Shown in pieces: positions 49,263 to 57,927 of a stretch of DNA of 64,000 bases. The translations under genes were made by a program, and so were the position numbers. Within the stretch, counting starts at the first letter, position 1. Every line of letters begins with the position of its first letter. The notes below the pieces were generated by a model. The model made no database searches and was not told the DNA's origin. It was given only the letters and a program-made list of their open reading frames with translations. Source of the stretch: Variovorax boronicumulans (GTDB taxonomy: Bacteria > Pseudomonadota > Gammaproteobacteria > Burkholderiales > Burkholderiaceae_C); the NCBI RefSeq assembly GCF_030812215.1, contig NZ_JAUSSG010000004.1, positions 496,001-560,000 of the forward strand, in the 5' to 3' direction.

Positions 49263-49323
49263 TGATGTCTCCATGCTTTTTATGAAAAGGAAATCGAAAG
49301 GCGATGCAGCGGCCACGCCGGGG

Positions 49324-50115
49324 TCAGAGGTATTCCATGTTCCCGTCGACGCTGATCGCCTGGCCGGTCACGTTGCGCGCCGCAGGCGAAGAGAGAAAGA
49401 GCGCCATCGCCGCCACGTCGTCCAGCGTGACCATGCGGCGCAGCGAGATCTTCTGCAGGTACTGCGCGCGCATCGCCTCCACCGACACGCCCGCGGTCGC
49501 CGCGCGCGCACCGATCACGCTGTTCATGCGCTCGCCTTCCACTGTGCCCGGAAGGATGGCGTTGACGCGCACGCCGTGCGGGCCGAGCTCGATCGCCAGC
49601 GATTTCATGAGGCCGACGATGGCCCACTTGGTGGCGGCATACGGCGTGCGGAACGCATAGCCGAGCCGGCCAGCGACCGAGCTCATCGCGATGAGGCACG
49701 GGTTCTGCGCGGACTGCCGGAGCAAGGGCACGGCGCGCTGGGCGAAATAGAACTGGCTGTTGAGGTTCACGTCGACCGTGCGTTCCCAGTCGCCGCGGCT
49801 CAGGTCCTGGATCGCGCCGGTCGGCCCGGCGATGCCGACGTTGCTCACCAGCACGTCCAGGCCGCCGAGCGCGCCCTGCACGTCGTCGAAGACGAGGTCG
49901 ACGTCGTCGGGCACCGAGGCATCCGCCATGCTCGAGGTGATCTCCGGCGCCTCGACGGCCAGGCGGTCGAGGGCGCCGCGATCGATGTCGCACACATGCA
50001 CGCGCGCGCCGGTTTCGCGGAAGGCGCGGGCAACGGCCGCGCCGATGCCCGAGCCGCCCGCGGTGACCAGCACGCGCAGGCCGGGCGCGGGCCGCAGTGA
50101 ATCGATGATGCTCAT
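49324..50115 (-). CDS. SDR-family oxidoreductase
   Basis: The 263-residue SDR has TAGGSGIGAA in the cofactor loop (residues about 18-27), the block VSNVGIAGPTG in place of the usual NNAG, and SSVAGRLGYAFRTPYAATK (catalytic Ser and YxxxK). It ends with the C-terminal block GQAISVDGNMEYL. The NNAG to SNVG change is accepted in several sugar- and steroid-type SDRs. It is the first gene of the minus operon and faces the PucR-type regulator gene across 195 bp. The substrate is unknown. Confidence 0.87.
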   Translation of the reverse strand: MSIIDSLRPAPGLRVLVTAGGSGIGAAVARAFRETGARVHVCDIDRGALDRLAVEAPEITSSMADASVPDDVDLVFDDVQGALGGLDVLVSNVGIAGPTGAIQDLSRGDWERTVDVNLNSQFYFAQRAVPLLRQSAQNPCLIAMSSVAGRLGYAFRTPYAATKWAIVGLMKSLAIELGPHGVRVNAILPGTVEGERMNSVIGARAATAGVSVEAMRAQYLQKISLRRMVTLDDVAAMALFLSSPAARNVTGQAISVDGNMEYL

Positions 50116-50310
50116 GGGATGTGTGGTGATGTCTCTTGTGAACGGTTCGGCACGGCAAGTGTCCGGATGCCGCTCGCCGAAACCTATGTGCGGCAAACAC
50201 ACATCCGAAGCCCGTGCGATGTGATCCATGGCGCACGCGGCGCGCACCCGCGCGAACTAGGGCTTGGGCCCATGCCCATGCGCGCATCGTTCTGCTAGCC
50301 TTCGCGCCCT
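50116..50310. promoter_or_regulatory. Divergent control region between SDR and PucR-type regulator
   Basis: The 195-bp gap contains an ATGTG/CACAT inverted repeat (50186-50190 and 50200-50204). It also holds GTCCGGATGC at 50161-50170, whose complement GCATCCGGAC occurs upstream of the sigma-54 promoter at 52405-52414. On the minus strand a weak GG-N10-GC pair (CGGATG then TTTGCC, about 50207-50192) could be a poor sigma-54 promoter for the SDR operon. On plus, TAGCCT (50296-50301) lies 9 nt before the regulator ATG. Confidence 0.45.
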
Positions 50311-52323
50311 ATGCCGGCATCGCCCCACGAACGAAAGCGAACGAACGGCCCGTCGCTGGGCCAGACAGGCGACGAGATCGCACCCGATCTCATCGGCCTC
50401 CTGCACCGAAACGCATCCGCCGAGGAGTTCGCCGCCTGTCTCGCGCATGTGGAGTCGCTGCCCGATGCGCTGCAGCGCAAGCCCGGGCTGGTGGAACTGG
50501 TGCGCATGGCCATGGCGCTGCGCAACCGGCTCGAGCTTCACGAGCAGCGCGAACGCGGCATGCTCGCGGTGATCGAATCCGCGCAGGACCTGTCGAGCCG
50601 CCTGGATCTCGCGGGCTTGCTGAAAGCCATCGTGAGCCGCGCGCGCAAGCTGATGGGAGCGCACCTGTGCTGGCTCACGATCTACGACACGGCGAGCGGC
50701 GAGTTCCAGGTGGTCGTGGCCGACGGCGCCATCTCCGACCGCACCGGCAAGATGACCGCAGGCAGGAACCTGGGCGTCGCGGGGATCGTGATGTCCACGC
50801 GCCTGCCCTTCTTCACGCCCGACTACCTGCACGACAACCGCTTCGCGCACGACCCGGCGCTGGACGACACCTTCAGGGACGAAGGCGTCGCGGCGCTGGT
50901 CGGCGCGCCGCTGATGTGCGACGACAACGTGATCGGCCTGCTCTTCGTGGCCGACCGCTACCACCGCACGCACACGGCGCTGAACGTGTCGATCCTCTGC
51001 ACGCTCGCCACGCATGCGGCGGTCGCCATCAACAACGCCAAGGCCTTCGCGGAAGCGAAGACGGCGCTGGAGAACGCGGACCTGGCGCGCGCTGAACTCG
51101 AGCGGCATGCGCGCGATGTGCAGGAGGCGGCGGAGGCGCACGAACAGTTGACTTCGCTGCTCGCGAAGGGCGCCTCGCTCGGCGCGCTGTGCGAGTCGGT
51201 CGCGCAGCTCCTGAACGGCAGCGTGCTGGTGCTCGACGAAGCCAGCGAAGTGATCGGCCGGGCCACCGCGCCGGGCTATACCGGCACGGCGGCCGATGCC
51301 TATGCGCCGCACGACGCGCACAGCGCCGCGCTGGCGCAGGCGCTGCGCGAGAGCCGCCAGGCCGGCCGCTCGGCGGTCGCCTACACGCGCGACGGCGAGC
51401 TGTGCCGCGCGATCGCGGTGATCGGCGGCAACGACGTGCTCGGCGCGGTGCTGCTCTTTCGGCACGACGACCTGCGCGACATCTCGGTGCGCACCTTCGA
51501 GCGAAGCTCGAGCGTCATCGGCGTCGTGCTGCTGTCGCAGGAGCGCGTGGAAGCGAGCAAGAGCCGCGATGTCTCGGCGCTGCTGCACACGCTCATCTCG
51601 CCCAGGCAGGACGAGCCGGCCCTCACGCAGGACCGCGCCGAACGCTTTGGCCTCGATCTTTCGCAGCCGATCTCGCTGATGGTGGTCGAGATGGAGCAGC
51701 CGCGGCCGGGCTTCTGGGCGCGGCGCCTCAGGACCGGCGCGCCCCTGTCCGACCTGGTGATGGACGAAGTCGACGGGGCGCTGGCCATCGTGTGCGGCGC
51801 GACGAAGGCGCAGGACGTCCTGGCGCAATTCACCGCGTTCGCCAGCCGCGAACTCGGCGATGCCTACCGGGGCGTGCTGTCGAGGCCGGTGCGAACGCCC
51901 GCGGAAATGCCGGCCCTGTACGCGACGCTGCGGCGCGCGCTCGCGGTGCTGGGCCGCCTGGGCATGCGCGGCCACATCGTCGGGCAGAACGAGATGGCGC
52001 TGTACTCGGTGCTGTTCGAGACGCACGATCAGGCGAGCCTGAACACCTTCCTGAATGCAACCATCGGCGCTGTGATGGGCCACGACAGGAAGCGCGGATC
52101 GGAACTGACGGCCACGCTGCTGGCCTATTTCGACAACAACCAGAACGCGAAGACGACCGCGGCACGCATGGGCATCCACGTCAACACGGTGCGGCAGCGG
52201 CTCGCGAGCGTGGAGGAATTGCTGGGCCACTGGGGCAACGCAAGCCGGGCGCTGGAGATCCACGTGGCGCTGCGGCTCTGGAGCCTTGGCATGGCGGGCG
52301 ACGCGCCGGCGCTCGAAGGCTGA
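50311..52323 (+). CDS. GAF-domain PucR/CdaR-type transcriptional regulator
   Basis: This is a 670-residue regulator. An N-terminal helical region is followed by a GAF domain (about residues 90-245, including LGVAGIVMSTRLPFFTPDYL and IGLLFVADRYHR). A second sensory region follows (about 290-420), then a GGDEF-like/PucR middle part. The C-terminal PucR-type HTH (TLLAYFDNNQNAKTTAARMG then IHVNTVRQRLASVEELLG) lies near residues 595-640. No ATPase module is present, so it is not a sigma-54 activator. Such regulators respond to purines, allantoin or similar small molecules. It sits between the two divergent catabolic operons and is the obvious candidate to control both. Confidence 0.87.
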   Translation: MPASPHERKRTNGPSLGQTGDEIAPDLIGLLHRNASAEEFAACLAHVESLPDALQRKPGLVELVRMAMALRNRLELHEQRERGMLAVIESAQDLSSRLDLAGLLKAIVSRARKLMGAHLCWLTIYDTASGEFQVVVADGAISDRTGKMTAGRNLGVAGIVMSTRLPFFTPDYLHDNRFAHDPALDDTFRDEGVAALVGAPLMCDDNVIGLLFVADRYHRTHTALNVSILCTLATHAAVAINNAKAFAEAKTALENADLARAELERHARDVQEAAEAHEQLTSLLAKGASLGALCESVAQLLNGSVLVLDEASEVIGRATAPGYTGTAADAYAPHDAHSAALAQALRESRQAGRSAVAYTRDGELCRAIAVIGGNDVLGAVLLFRHDDLRDISVRTFERSSSVIGVVLLSQERVEASKSRDVSALLHTLISPRQDEPALTQDRAERFGLDLSQPISLMVVEMEQPRPGFWARRLRTGAPLSDLVMDEVDGALAIVCGATKAQDVLAQFTAFASRELGDAYRGVLSRPVRTPAEMPALYATLRRALAVLGRLGMRGHIVGQNEMALYSVLFETHDQASLNTFLNATIGAVMGHDRKRGSELTATLLAYFDNNQNAKTTAARMGIHVNTVRQRLASVEELLGHWGNASRALEIHVALRLWSLGMAGDAPALEG

Positions 52324-52404
52324 CCCGGCCACGCCTGCACGCAGGGCGCGGGGGCGCGGCTCGCCGGGCCCGGCCAGGAAATCCAGGGAAATCACCACGG
52401 CGGT

Positions 52405-52429
52405 GCATCCGGACTGGCACGTCGCTTGC
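52405..52429 (+). promoter_or_regulatory. Sigma-54 promoter with adjacent 10-mer box
   Basis: CTGGCACGTCGCTTGCA (52414-52430) matches the sigma-54 consensus YTGGCACG-N4-TTGCW at every conserved base, with GG (52416-52417) and GC (52428-52429) exactly 10 bp apart. The predicted start site is near 52441, 30 nt before the reductase ATG. GCATCCGGAC (52405-52414) abuts it and also occurs, inverted, upstream of the SDR operon. Sigma-54 promoters need an AAA+ activator; none is encoded in this window. Confidence 0.75.
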
Positions 52430-52470
52430 ATAACCTGACCACTTGCTCTGATTAAGCGGTCAAACACACC

Positions 52471-53058
52471 ATGCGCGTGCTCGTCGTCTACTGCCACCCG
52501 GTCGAAACCAGCTTCCATGCGGCCCTGCACCAGGAAGTGCTGAAGAACCTGCGCGCGGCCGGGCACGAGGTGGACGACTGCGACCTGTACGCCGAGGGCT
52601 TCGATCCGGTGCTTTCGCGCGAGGAGCGGCTGGGCTACCACGATGTGCCCGGCAACCAGCTGCCGCTCAAGCCGTACGTGGAGCGGCTGCAGTGGGCCGA
52701 GGGCATCGTGTTCTGCTTTCCGACGTGGTGCTTCGGGCTGCCGGCGATGCTCAAGGGCTACTTCGACCGGCTCTTCATGCCAGGCGTGGCCTTCGACATC
52801 AGCGACCCGGCGAATGTGAAGCCGATGCTCACGCACATCAAGCGCATCAGCGCCGTGGTCACCTACGGCCGGCCGCGCTGGATGGCCTGGTACATGGGCG
52901 ATCCGCCGCGCAAGATCGTCACGCGCTACATGAAGCGGCTCACCGGCCAGCGGGCCAAGGTGGACTACCACGCCCAGTACCACATGAACGTGGCGACCGA
53001 GCCCCAGCTCAAGCGCTTCATGGCGCACGTCGGCCAGGCCATGGCGCGCTTCGCATGA
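52471..53058 (+). CDS. Flavodoxin-fold NAD(P)H-dependent oxidoreductase
   Basis: The 195-residue protein belongs to the NQO1/KefF-type flavodoxin-like reductases. The FMN/FAD phosphate-binding start RVLVVYCHPVETSFHAAL (residues 2-19) and the flavin block FCFPTWCFGLPAMLKGYFDR (about 80-99) are clear. It could reduce a quinone, nitro or azo compound, or a flavin for a partner enzyme. It is the first gene after the sigma-54 promoter and overlaps the amidohydrolase gene by ATGA. Confidence 0.88.
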   Translation: MRVLVVYCHPVETSFHAALHQEVLKNLRAAGHEVDDCDLYAEGFDPVLSREERLGYHDVPGNQLPLKPYVERLQWAEGIVFCFPTWCFGLPAMLKGYFDRLFMPGVAFDISDPANVKPMLTHIKRISAVVTYGRPRWMAWYMGDPPRKIVTRYMKRLTGQRAKVDYHAQYHMNVATEPQLKRFMAHVGQAMARFA

Positions 53059-54326
53059 ACGCGCCCGTGCTGCTCGACAACGCGCGGCTGCCGCGCTGGT
53101 TGCTGCCCTCGGACTGGCCGCAACGCGATGGCATACCGGCGCTCGCGCGCATCGCGCTCGATGCGGGGCGCGTGCAATCGGTGCACCCTGCCGGCGAGGC
53201 AACGCCCTCGCCCCGAAGCTGGGACCTCGCCGGCACCCTCGTGCTCCCCGGCTTCGTCGATGCCCACACGCACCTCGACAAGGCCTTCACGCTCCCGCGC
53301 ATGAAAGATGTGCGGCCGGGCCTGCTCGGCGCCATCGACGCGATGCTCGCCGACCGCGTGCACTGGAGCCCCGCCGACGTGCGCGAGCGCGCCGCGCGCG
53401 GCCTGCAGTGGGCGTGGGAATGCGGCACCACGCATGTGCGCACGCACGTCGACTGGTGGGAGCCCGATGCGGTGCCGCTGGCCTGGCCGGTGCTGGCCGA
53501 GCTCGCACAGGAATGGGCGGACAGGGTGCGGCTGGAGCAGGTCAGCCTGATCAAGCTGCCGCTGTTCGAAGACGCGGCACAGGCATTGCGGCTTGCGAAA
53601 CAGGTCAAGGCCACAGGCCCGCATGCGCTGCTCGGCGGTTTCGTGCATTCGACCAACTGGAGCGAGAACGCGCTGCGCAACCTGCTCAATGCAGCGCAGG
53701 CCTGCGACCTGGACATCGACCTGCATGTCGACGAAGAACTCAATGCCTCGGCGGTAGGCCTGCAGGCCACAGCGCGCCTTCTGCGGGAAATCGGCTTCGA
53801 AGGCCGCGTGGTCTGCGGCCACATCTGTGCGCTCGCGGCACAGCCTGAGTCGCAGGCCTTCGCCACGCTCGATGCGGTGGCGCGTGCGCCGATCACCGTG
53901 GTCTCGCTGCCCGCGACCAACCTGCTGCTGCAGGACGCGGTCACGGGCCGCACGCCGCGGCTGCGCGGCATCACGCTCGTGAAGGAAGCGCGCGAGCGCG
54001 GCATTCCACTCCTGTTCGCGAGCGACAACGTGCAAGACCCGTTCTGCCGCCTCGGCAGCTTCGACCCCGTCGAGGCGCTGGGCACGGCCGCGCTGGTCGC
54101 GCAACTCGACGAACCCTTCGACAACTGGTCGCAGGCGCTGTGCCGCAGCGACTGGCTGCAACGCGCACCCGCCACAACGACGCCCACGCTGGTCGGCGCA
54201 AAGGCCGACCTGGTGCTCTTCACGCAGGCCGATCGCCACGGCTGGCCCTCGCGCACCGCCACCCGCGTGGTGCTGCGCGACGGCCGCGTGACGCACGGCG
54301 ACGCGACACCTTTTTTCCCCAAGTAA
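53055..54326 (+). CDS. Cytosine-deaminase-like amidohydrolase
   Basis: This is a 423-residue metal-dependent amidohydrolase of the CodA/AtzC group. Its metal sites are visible: DAHTHLDKAF (first two His, about residues 70-79), DLHVDEELN (third His), VVCGHICAL (fourth His) and FASDNVQDPF (catalytic Asp). The substrate would be a cyclic amidine or amide, such as a pyrimidine, s-triazine or hydantoin-like ring. The start overlaps the reductase stop. The creatininase-family gene follows 20 bp later, so two hydrolytic steps on a nitrogenous compound are likely. Confidence 0.88.
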   Translation: MNAPVLLDNARLPRWLLPSDWPQRDGIPALARIALDAGRVQSVHPAGEATPSPRSWDLAGTLVLPGFVDAHTHLDKAFTLPRMKDVRPGLLGAIDAMLADRVHWSPADVRERAARGLQWAWECGTTHVRTHVDWWEPDAVPLAWPVLAELAQEWADRVRLEQVSLIKLPLFEDAAQALRLAKQVKATGPHALLGGFVHSTNWSENALRNLLNAAQACDLDIDLHVDEELNASAVGLQATARLLREIGFEGRVVCGHICALAAQPESQAFATLDAVARAPITVVSLPATNLLLQDAVTGRTPRLRGITLVKEARERGIPLLFASDNVQDPFCRLGSFDPVEALGTAALVAQLDEPFDNWSQALCRSDWLQRAPATTTPTLVGAKADLVLFTQADRHGWPSRTATRVVLRDGRVTHGDATPFFPK

Positions 54327-54345
54327 AGAACAAGCAAGGATTCCC

Positions 54346-55209
54346 ATGCTCCACGGCTACATCCCGCCCCACCGCTTCCTGCCCTACCTGAGCTGGACCG
54401 AAATCGCGGCGCTCCCCGACCGCGAGAACACGGTCATCGTGCTGCCCTGCGGCGCCATCGAGCAGCACGGCCCGCACCTGCCGTGCTCGGTCGACAGCGT
54501 GATCGCCTCGGGCGTGATGGGCCGGGCGCTCGAGAAGCTGCCCGCCGAGGTGCGCGCCTTCGCGCTGCCCACCATCACCTACGGCAAGTCGGAAGAGCAC
54601 CTGCACTTTCCCGGCACGATGACGCTGACCGGCACCACGCTGCTCTCGACCGTGACCGAGATCGGCGAGTCGGTCTACCGCGCGGGCTTTCGCAAGCTGT
54701 TGTTCGCCAACGGCCATGGCGGCCAGCCGCAGGTGCTGGAGATGGCGGCGCGCGAACTGCGGCTGCGGCATGGCGACTTCGTGGTGGTGCCGCACGGCGT
54801 GTCGCGCCTGCCGAATGCGTCCAGCAAGCAGATCAGCGAGCAAGAGAAACGCCTGTCGATGCACGCCGGCCATTCCGAGACGGCGCTGATGCTCGCGCTC
54901 GCACCCGACACGGTGCACATGGAGCGTGCCGCGGCCAACTTTCCGCCGCCCTTCCCGATCAAGCTGCTGTCGGCCGACGGCCGCCCGGCCTGCGCATGGA
55001 CCGCGCGCGATTTCGGCCCGAGCGGCGTCATCGGCGACCCGACCAGCGCCACGCGCGAACAGGGCATCGAGATCCTGGAGACGCTGTCCGACAGCTGGGT
55101 GCAGGCGCTGACCGAGCTGCATGCGCTGCGCTGGGTGGTGCGCGAGGAGCCCACCTGGGAGCGCGGCCACCAGCAGGGCTTCATCCAGCAGTCGTTCGTG
55201 CCGGCCTGA
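54346..55209 (+). CDS. Creatininase-family amidohydrolase
   Basis: This is a 287-residue member of the creatinine amidohydrolase family, which opens cyclic amides or trims peptides and formamides. Di-metal ligands are present: PCGAIEQHGPHLPCSVD (Glu, His, Asp, near residues 37-49), FANGHGGQ (His, near 124) and MHAGHSETALML (Glu, near 180). The real substrate is unknown. No creatinase or sarcosine genes are near, so creatinine itself is not favoured. It follows the amidohydrolase and precedes the second importer in the sigma-54 operon. Confidence 0.88.
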   Translation: MLHGYIPPHRFLPYLSWTEIAALPDRENTVIVLPCGAIEQHGPHLPCSVDSVIASGVMGRALEKLPAEVRAFALPTITYGKSEEHLHFPGTMTLTGTTLLSTVTEIGESVYRAGFRKLLFANGHGGQPQVLEMAARELRLRHGDFVVVPHGVSRLPNASSKQISEQEKRLSMHAGHSETALMLALAPDTVHMERAAANFPPPFPIKLLSADGRPACAWTARDFGPSGVIGDPTSATREQGIEILETLSDSWVQALTELHALRWVVREEPTWERGHQQGFIQQSFVPA

Positions 55210-55273
55210 GGCGCACGCCTTGCATCGGCCCTTTTCTCTGTTCTTTCAATCCTGCCTACGAGAGGTCCCCACC

Positions 55274-56260
55274 ATGCGTTCCTTCGCTCTTTCCCTGGCC
55301 GGCGCCGCCGCGCTTTCCCTCCTCGCCGCTGCCGCGCCGGCGCAGGCCCAGGACAAATTCACCTACATGACCAACTGGTACGCGCAGGCCGAGCACGGCG
55401 GCTTCTACCAGGCGGTGGCGCAGGGCATCTACAAGAAGTACGGGCTGGACGTGACCATCAAGATGGGCGGCCCGCAGGTCAACATCACGCAGATGATGGC
55501 GGCCGGCCAAGCCGACTGCATCATGGGTTCGAGCGACATCCAGATGATGCAGGTGCGCGAGGGCGGCGTGCCGGTGGTCAACGTCGCGGCCTTCTTCCAG
55601 AAGGACCCGCAGGTGCTGATCGCGCACGACGACGTGAAGAAGTTCGAAGACCTCAAGGGCAAGACGCTCCTGATCGGCGCGCAGGCCAACCGCGGCTACT
55701 GGCCGTGGCTGAAGGCGAAGTTCGGCCTCACCGATGAACAGACGCGGCCCTACACCTTCAACATCCAGCCCTTCGTGGCGGACAAGAACACCGCGCAGCA
55801 GGGCTACCTGACCTCCGAGCCCTATGCCATTCAGAAGGCAGGCGTGAAGAGCACGGTGCTGATGTTCAGCGACCACGGCTTCCCCGCCTACGCGACCACG
55901 GTGTCGTGCATGGAGAAGACGGTGAAGGACCGCAGCAAGCAGGTCGCCGCGTTCGTGAAGGCCTCGGCCGAGGGCTGGAAGAGCTACCTCGCCGACCCCG
56001 CGCCCGCCAATGCGCTCATCAAGAAGGACAACCCCAACATGACCGACGACCAGCTGGCCTACAGCGTGGCCAAGCTCAAGGAGATGGGAATGATCACGGG
56101 CGGCGACGCGGCCAAGCTGGGCATCGGCGTGATCACCGATGCGCGGGCGAAGGCGAGCTACGACTTTCTCGTGAGCGCGAAGCTTCTGGACCCCGCGAAG
56201 GTCGAACTGGCCAAGACCTACACGACCGAGTTCGTGAAAGACGCCAAGGTCATTCCCTGA
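55274..56260 (+). CDS. SsuA/THI5-like periplasmic binding protein
   Basis: This is a 328-residue NMT1/THI5-family binding protein with a signal peptide (residues 1-25, ending PAQAQ). It has the family block FTYMTNWYAQAEHGGFYQAV followed by GIYKKYGLDVTIKMGG, then GQADCIMGSSDIQMMQVREG. Relatives bind sulfonates, taurine, hydroxypyrimidines, riboflavin or nitrate. With a cytosine-deaminase-like enzyme adjacent, a pyrimidine-like or other small heterocycle is a reasonable guess. The ATPase and permease genes follow directly. Confidence 0.9.
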   Translation: MRSFALSLAGAAALSLLAAAAPAQAQDKFTYMTNWYAQAEHGGFYQAVAQGIYKKYGLDVTIKMGGPQVNITQMMAAGQADCIMGSSDIQMMQVREGGVPVVNVAAFFQKDPQVLIAHDDVKKFEDLKGKTLLIGAQANRGYWPWLKAKFGLTDEQTRPYTFNIQPFVADKNTAQQGYLTSEPYAIQKAGVKSTVLMFSDHGFPAYATTVSCMEKTVKDRSKQVAAFVKASAEGWKSYLADPAPANALIKKDNPNMTDDQLAYSVAKLKEMGMITGGDAAKLGIGVITDARAKASYDFLVSAKLLDPAKVELAKTYTTEFVKDAKVIP

Positions 56261-56273
56261 GCCTTCGCCTTCC

Positions 56274-57104
56274 ATGAACCGCATCGAACCCCACACCCTC
56301 GCGCCGCCGACGGCCCCCGCCGTGCCCGCGGTGGAAGTGCTCTCGGCCGAGAAAACCTACCCCAACGGCACGCAGGCGCTGTTGCCGGTGGACCTGTCGA
56401 TCGCCGAAGGCGAGTTCGTCACGCTGCTCGGGCCTTCGGGCTGCGGCAAGAGCACGCTGCTGAAGATGGTGGCGGGCATGCTGGAGCCGAGCGACGGGCG
56501 CCTCCTGGTGTGGCGCAAGCCGGTGAGCCAGTTGCACGACAGCGCGCGGCGCATGTCGTTCGTGTTCCAGTCGCCCACGCTGATGCCGTGGGCCAGCGTG
56601 CAGACCAATGTGCGGCTGCCGCTGGACCTTGCCGGCGTGCAGCGCAAGGAGGCGGATGCGCGAGTGACGGAATCCCTGGCACTCGTGGGGCTGGAGAAGT
56701 TCGCCAGTGCGTTGCCGCGTGCGCTCTCGGGCGGCATGCAGATGCGCGTGTCGATCGCGCGCGGGCTCGTCACACAGCCCGATCTTCTCTTGATGGACGA
56801 GCCCTTCGGTGCGCTCGACGAAATCACGCGCCACAAGCTCGATGCCGACCTGCTCGAGCTCTGGCGCAAGAAGAAACTGACGGTGATCTTCGTGACGCAC
56901 TCGATCCATGAGGCGGTGTTCCTGTCGAGCCGCGTGGTGATGATGGCCGCGCGGCCGGGGCGCGTGGTGGAGCAGTTCCAGATCGACGAGCCCTACCCGC
57001 GCAGCGCCGACTTCATGGTGACGCCCGAGTTCGCGAAGTATGCGAAGCGGCTGCAGGACAGCCTGCTGCGCGCAAGCCAGGGCGACGAGGAGCACGCGCA
57101 ATGA
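56274..57104 (+). CDS. SsuB/ThiZ-type ABC ATPase
   Basis: The 276-residue ATPase has canonical motifs: Walker [10 protein letters not shown] (about residues 52-60), signature LSGGMQMRVSIARG, Walker B LLLMDEPFGALDE and H-loop FVTHSIHEAVF. It belongs to the nitrate/sulfonate/taurine group that pairs with SsuA- and SsuC-like proteins. It starts 13 bp after the binding-protein gene and overlaps the permease start by ATGA. Confidence 0.92.
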   Translation: MNRIEPHTLAPPTAPAVPAVEVLSAEKTYPNGTQALLPVDLSIAEGEFVTLLGPSGCGKSTLLKMVAGMLEPSDGRLLVWRKPVSQLHDSARRMSFVFQSPTLMPWASVQTNVRLPLDLAGVQRKEADARVTESLALVGLEKFASALPRALSGGMQMRVSIARGLVTQPDLLLMDEPFGALDEITRHKLDADLLELWRKKKLTVIFVTHSIHEAVFLSSRVVMMAARPGRVVEQFQIDEPYPRSADFMVTPEFAKYAKRLQDSLLRASQGDEEHAQ

Positions 57105-57904
57105 AGCAAACGCCCCTTCTGAACCAACCGCGCGTGCAGCGCGTGTTGTACCCCGTGCTGATCGGCGTGGTGCTCGTGGCGCTGTGGCAATGGATGGTGG
57201 TGGCGATGGAGTTGCCGCCCTACCTCGTACCCTCGCCGTATCTCATGATGCAGACGCTGGTGACCGACTGGGTACCTCTCGGCAACGCGTTGCTGGTCAC
57301 GCTCAAGATCACGGTGCTGTCGTTCGCGCTGGCGACGGTGGCCGGCGTGCTGATCTCGTTCCTCTTCGTGCAGAGCAAGCGCATCGAAACCGCGCTCTTC
57401 CCGTACGCGGTGCTGCTGCAGGTAACGCCCATCGTCGCGGTGGCGCCGCTCATCATCATCTGGGTGAAGAACCCGGTGGCGGCGATGACGGTGTGCGCTG
57501 CGCTGGTGGCGCTGTTCCCGATCATCAGCAACACGACGCTGGGGCTGCGCAGCATCGACCCCGATCTGCAGAGCTACTTCAAGCTGAACCGCGCGACCCG
57601 CTGGCAGCAGCTGGTGCGGCTTCGCATTCCGAGCGCGCTGCCGTACTTCTTCGGGGGCCTGCGCATCTCCAGCGGCCTCGCGCTGATCGGTGCTGTGGTG
57701 GCGGAATTTGTCGCAGGCACGGGCGGCTCTGGCGCGGGGCTGGCCTACCAGATCCTGCAGGCGGGCTTCCAGCTCAACATTCCGCGCATGTTCGCTGCAC
57801 TGCTGCTCATCTCGCTGACCGGCGTGGCGCTCTTCGTGCTGATGGCCTGGCTCACCAAGGTGGCGCTGGGCTCCTGGCATGCGAGCGAACTTTCCCAAGA
57901 CTGA
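57101..57904 (+). CDS. SsuC/ThiX-type ABC permease
   Basis: This is a 267-residue permease with about six membrane segments and the EAA-like motif NRATRWQQLVRLRIPSALPY (about residues 163-182), then GGLRISSGLALIGAVVAEF. It completes the second importer (binding protein, ATPase, permease), all within one operon. ATGA overlap couples it to the ATPase. The FAD oxidase follows 23 bp later. Confidence 0.92.
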   Translation: MKQTPLLNQPRVQRVLYPVLIGVVLVALWQWMVVAMELPPYLVPSPYLMMQTLVTDWVPLGNALLVTLKITVLSFALATVAGVLISFLFVQSKRIETALFPYAVLLQVTPIVAVAPLIIIWVKNPVAAMTVCAALVALFPIISNTTLGLRSIDPDLQSYFKLNRATRWQQLVRLRIPSALPYFFGGLRISSGLALIGAVVAEFVAGTGGSGAGLAYQILQAGFQLNIPRMFAALLLISLTGVALFVLMAWLTKVALGSWHASELSQD

Positions 57905-57927
57905 TATTGCTGACATCGACGACGACC

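Noticed and set aside
50311..52323. The PucR-type regulator as the activator of the sigma-54 promoter
   Set aside because: It has no AAA+ domain with GAFTGA or Walker motifs, which sigma-54 activation requires.
50257..53202. A 981-codon minus-strand ORF
   Set aside because: It is the antisense of the PucR-type regulator and reductase genes, whose own frames carry clear domains; it resembles no protein family.
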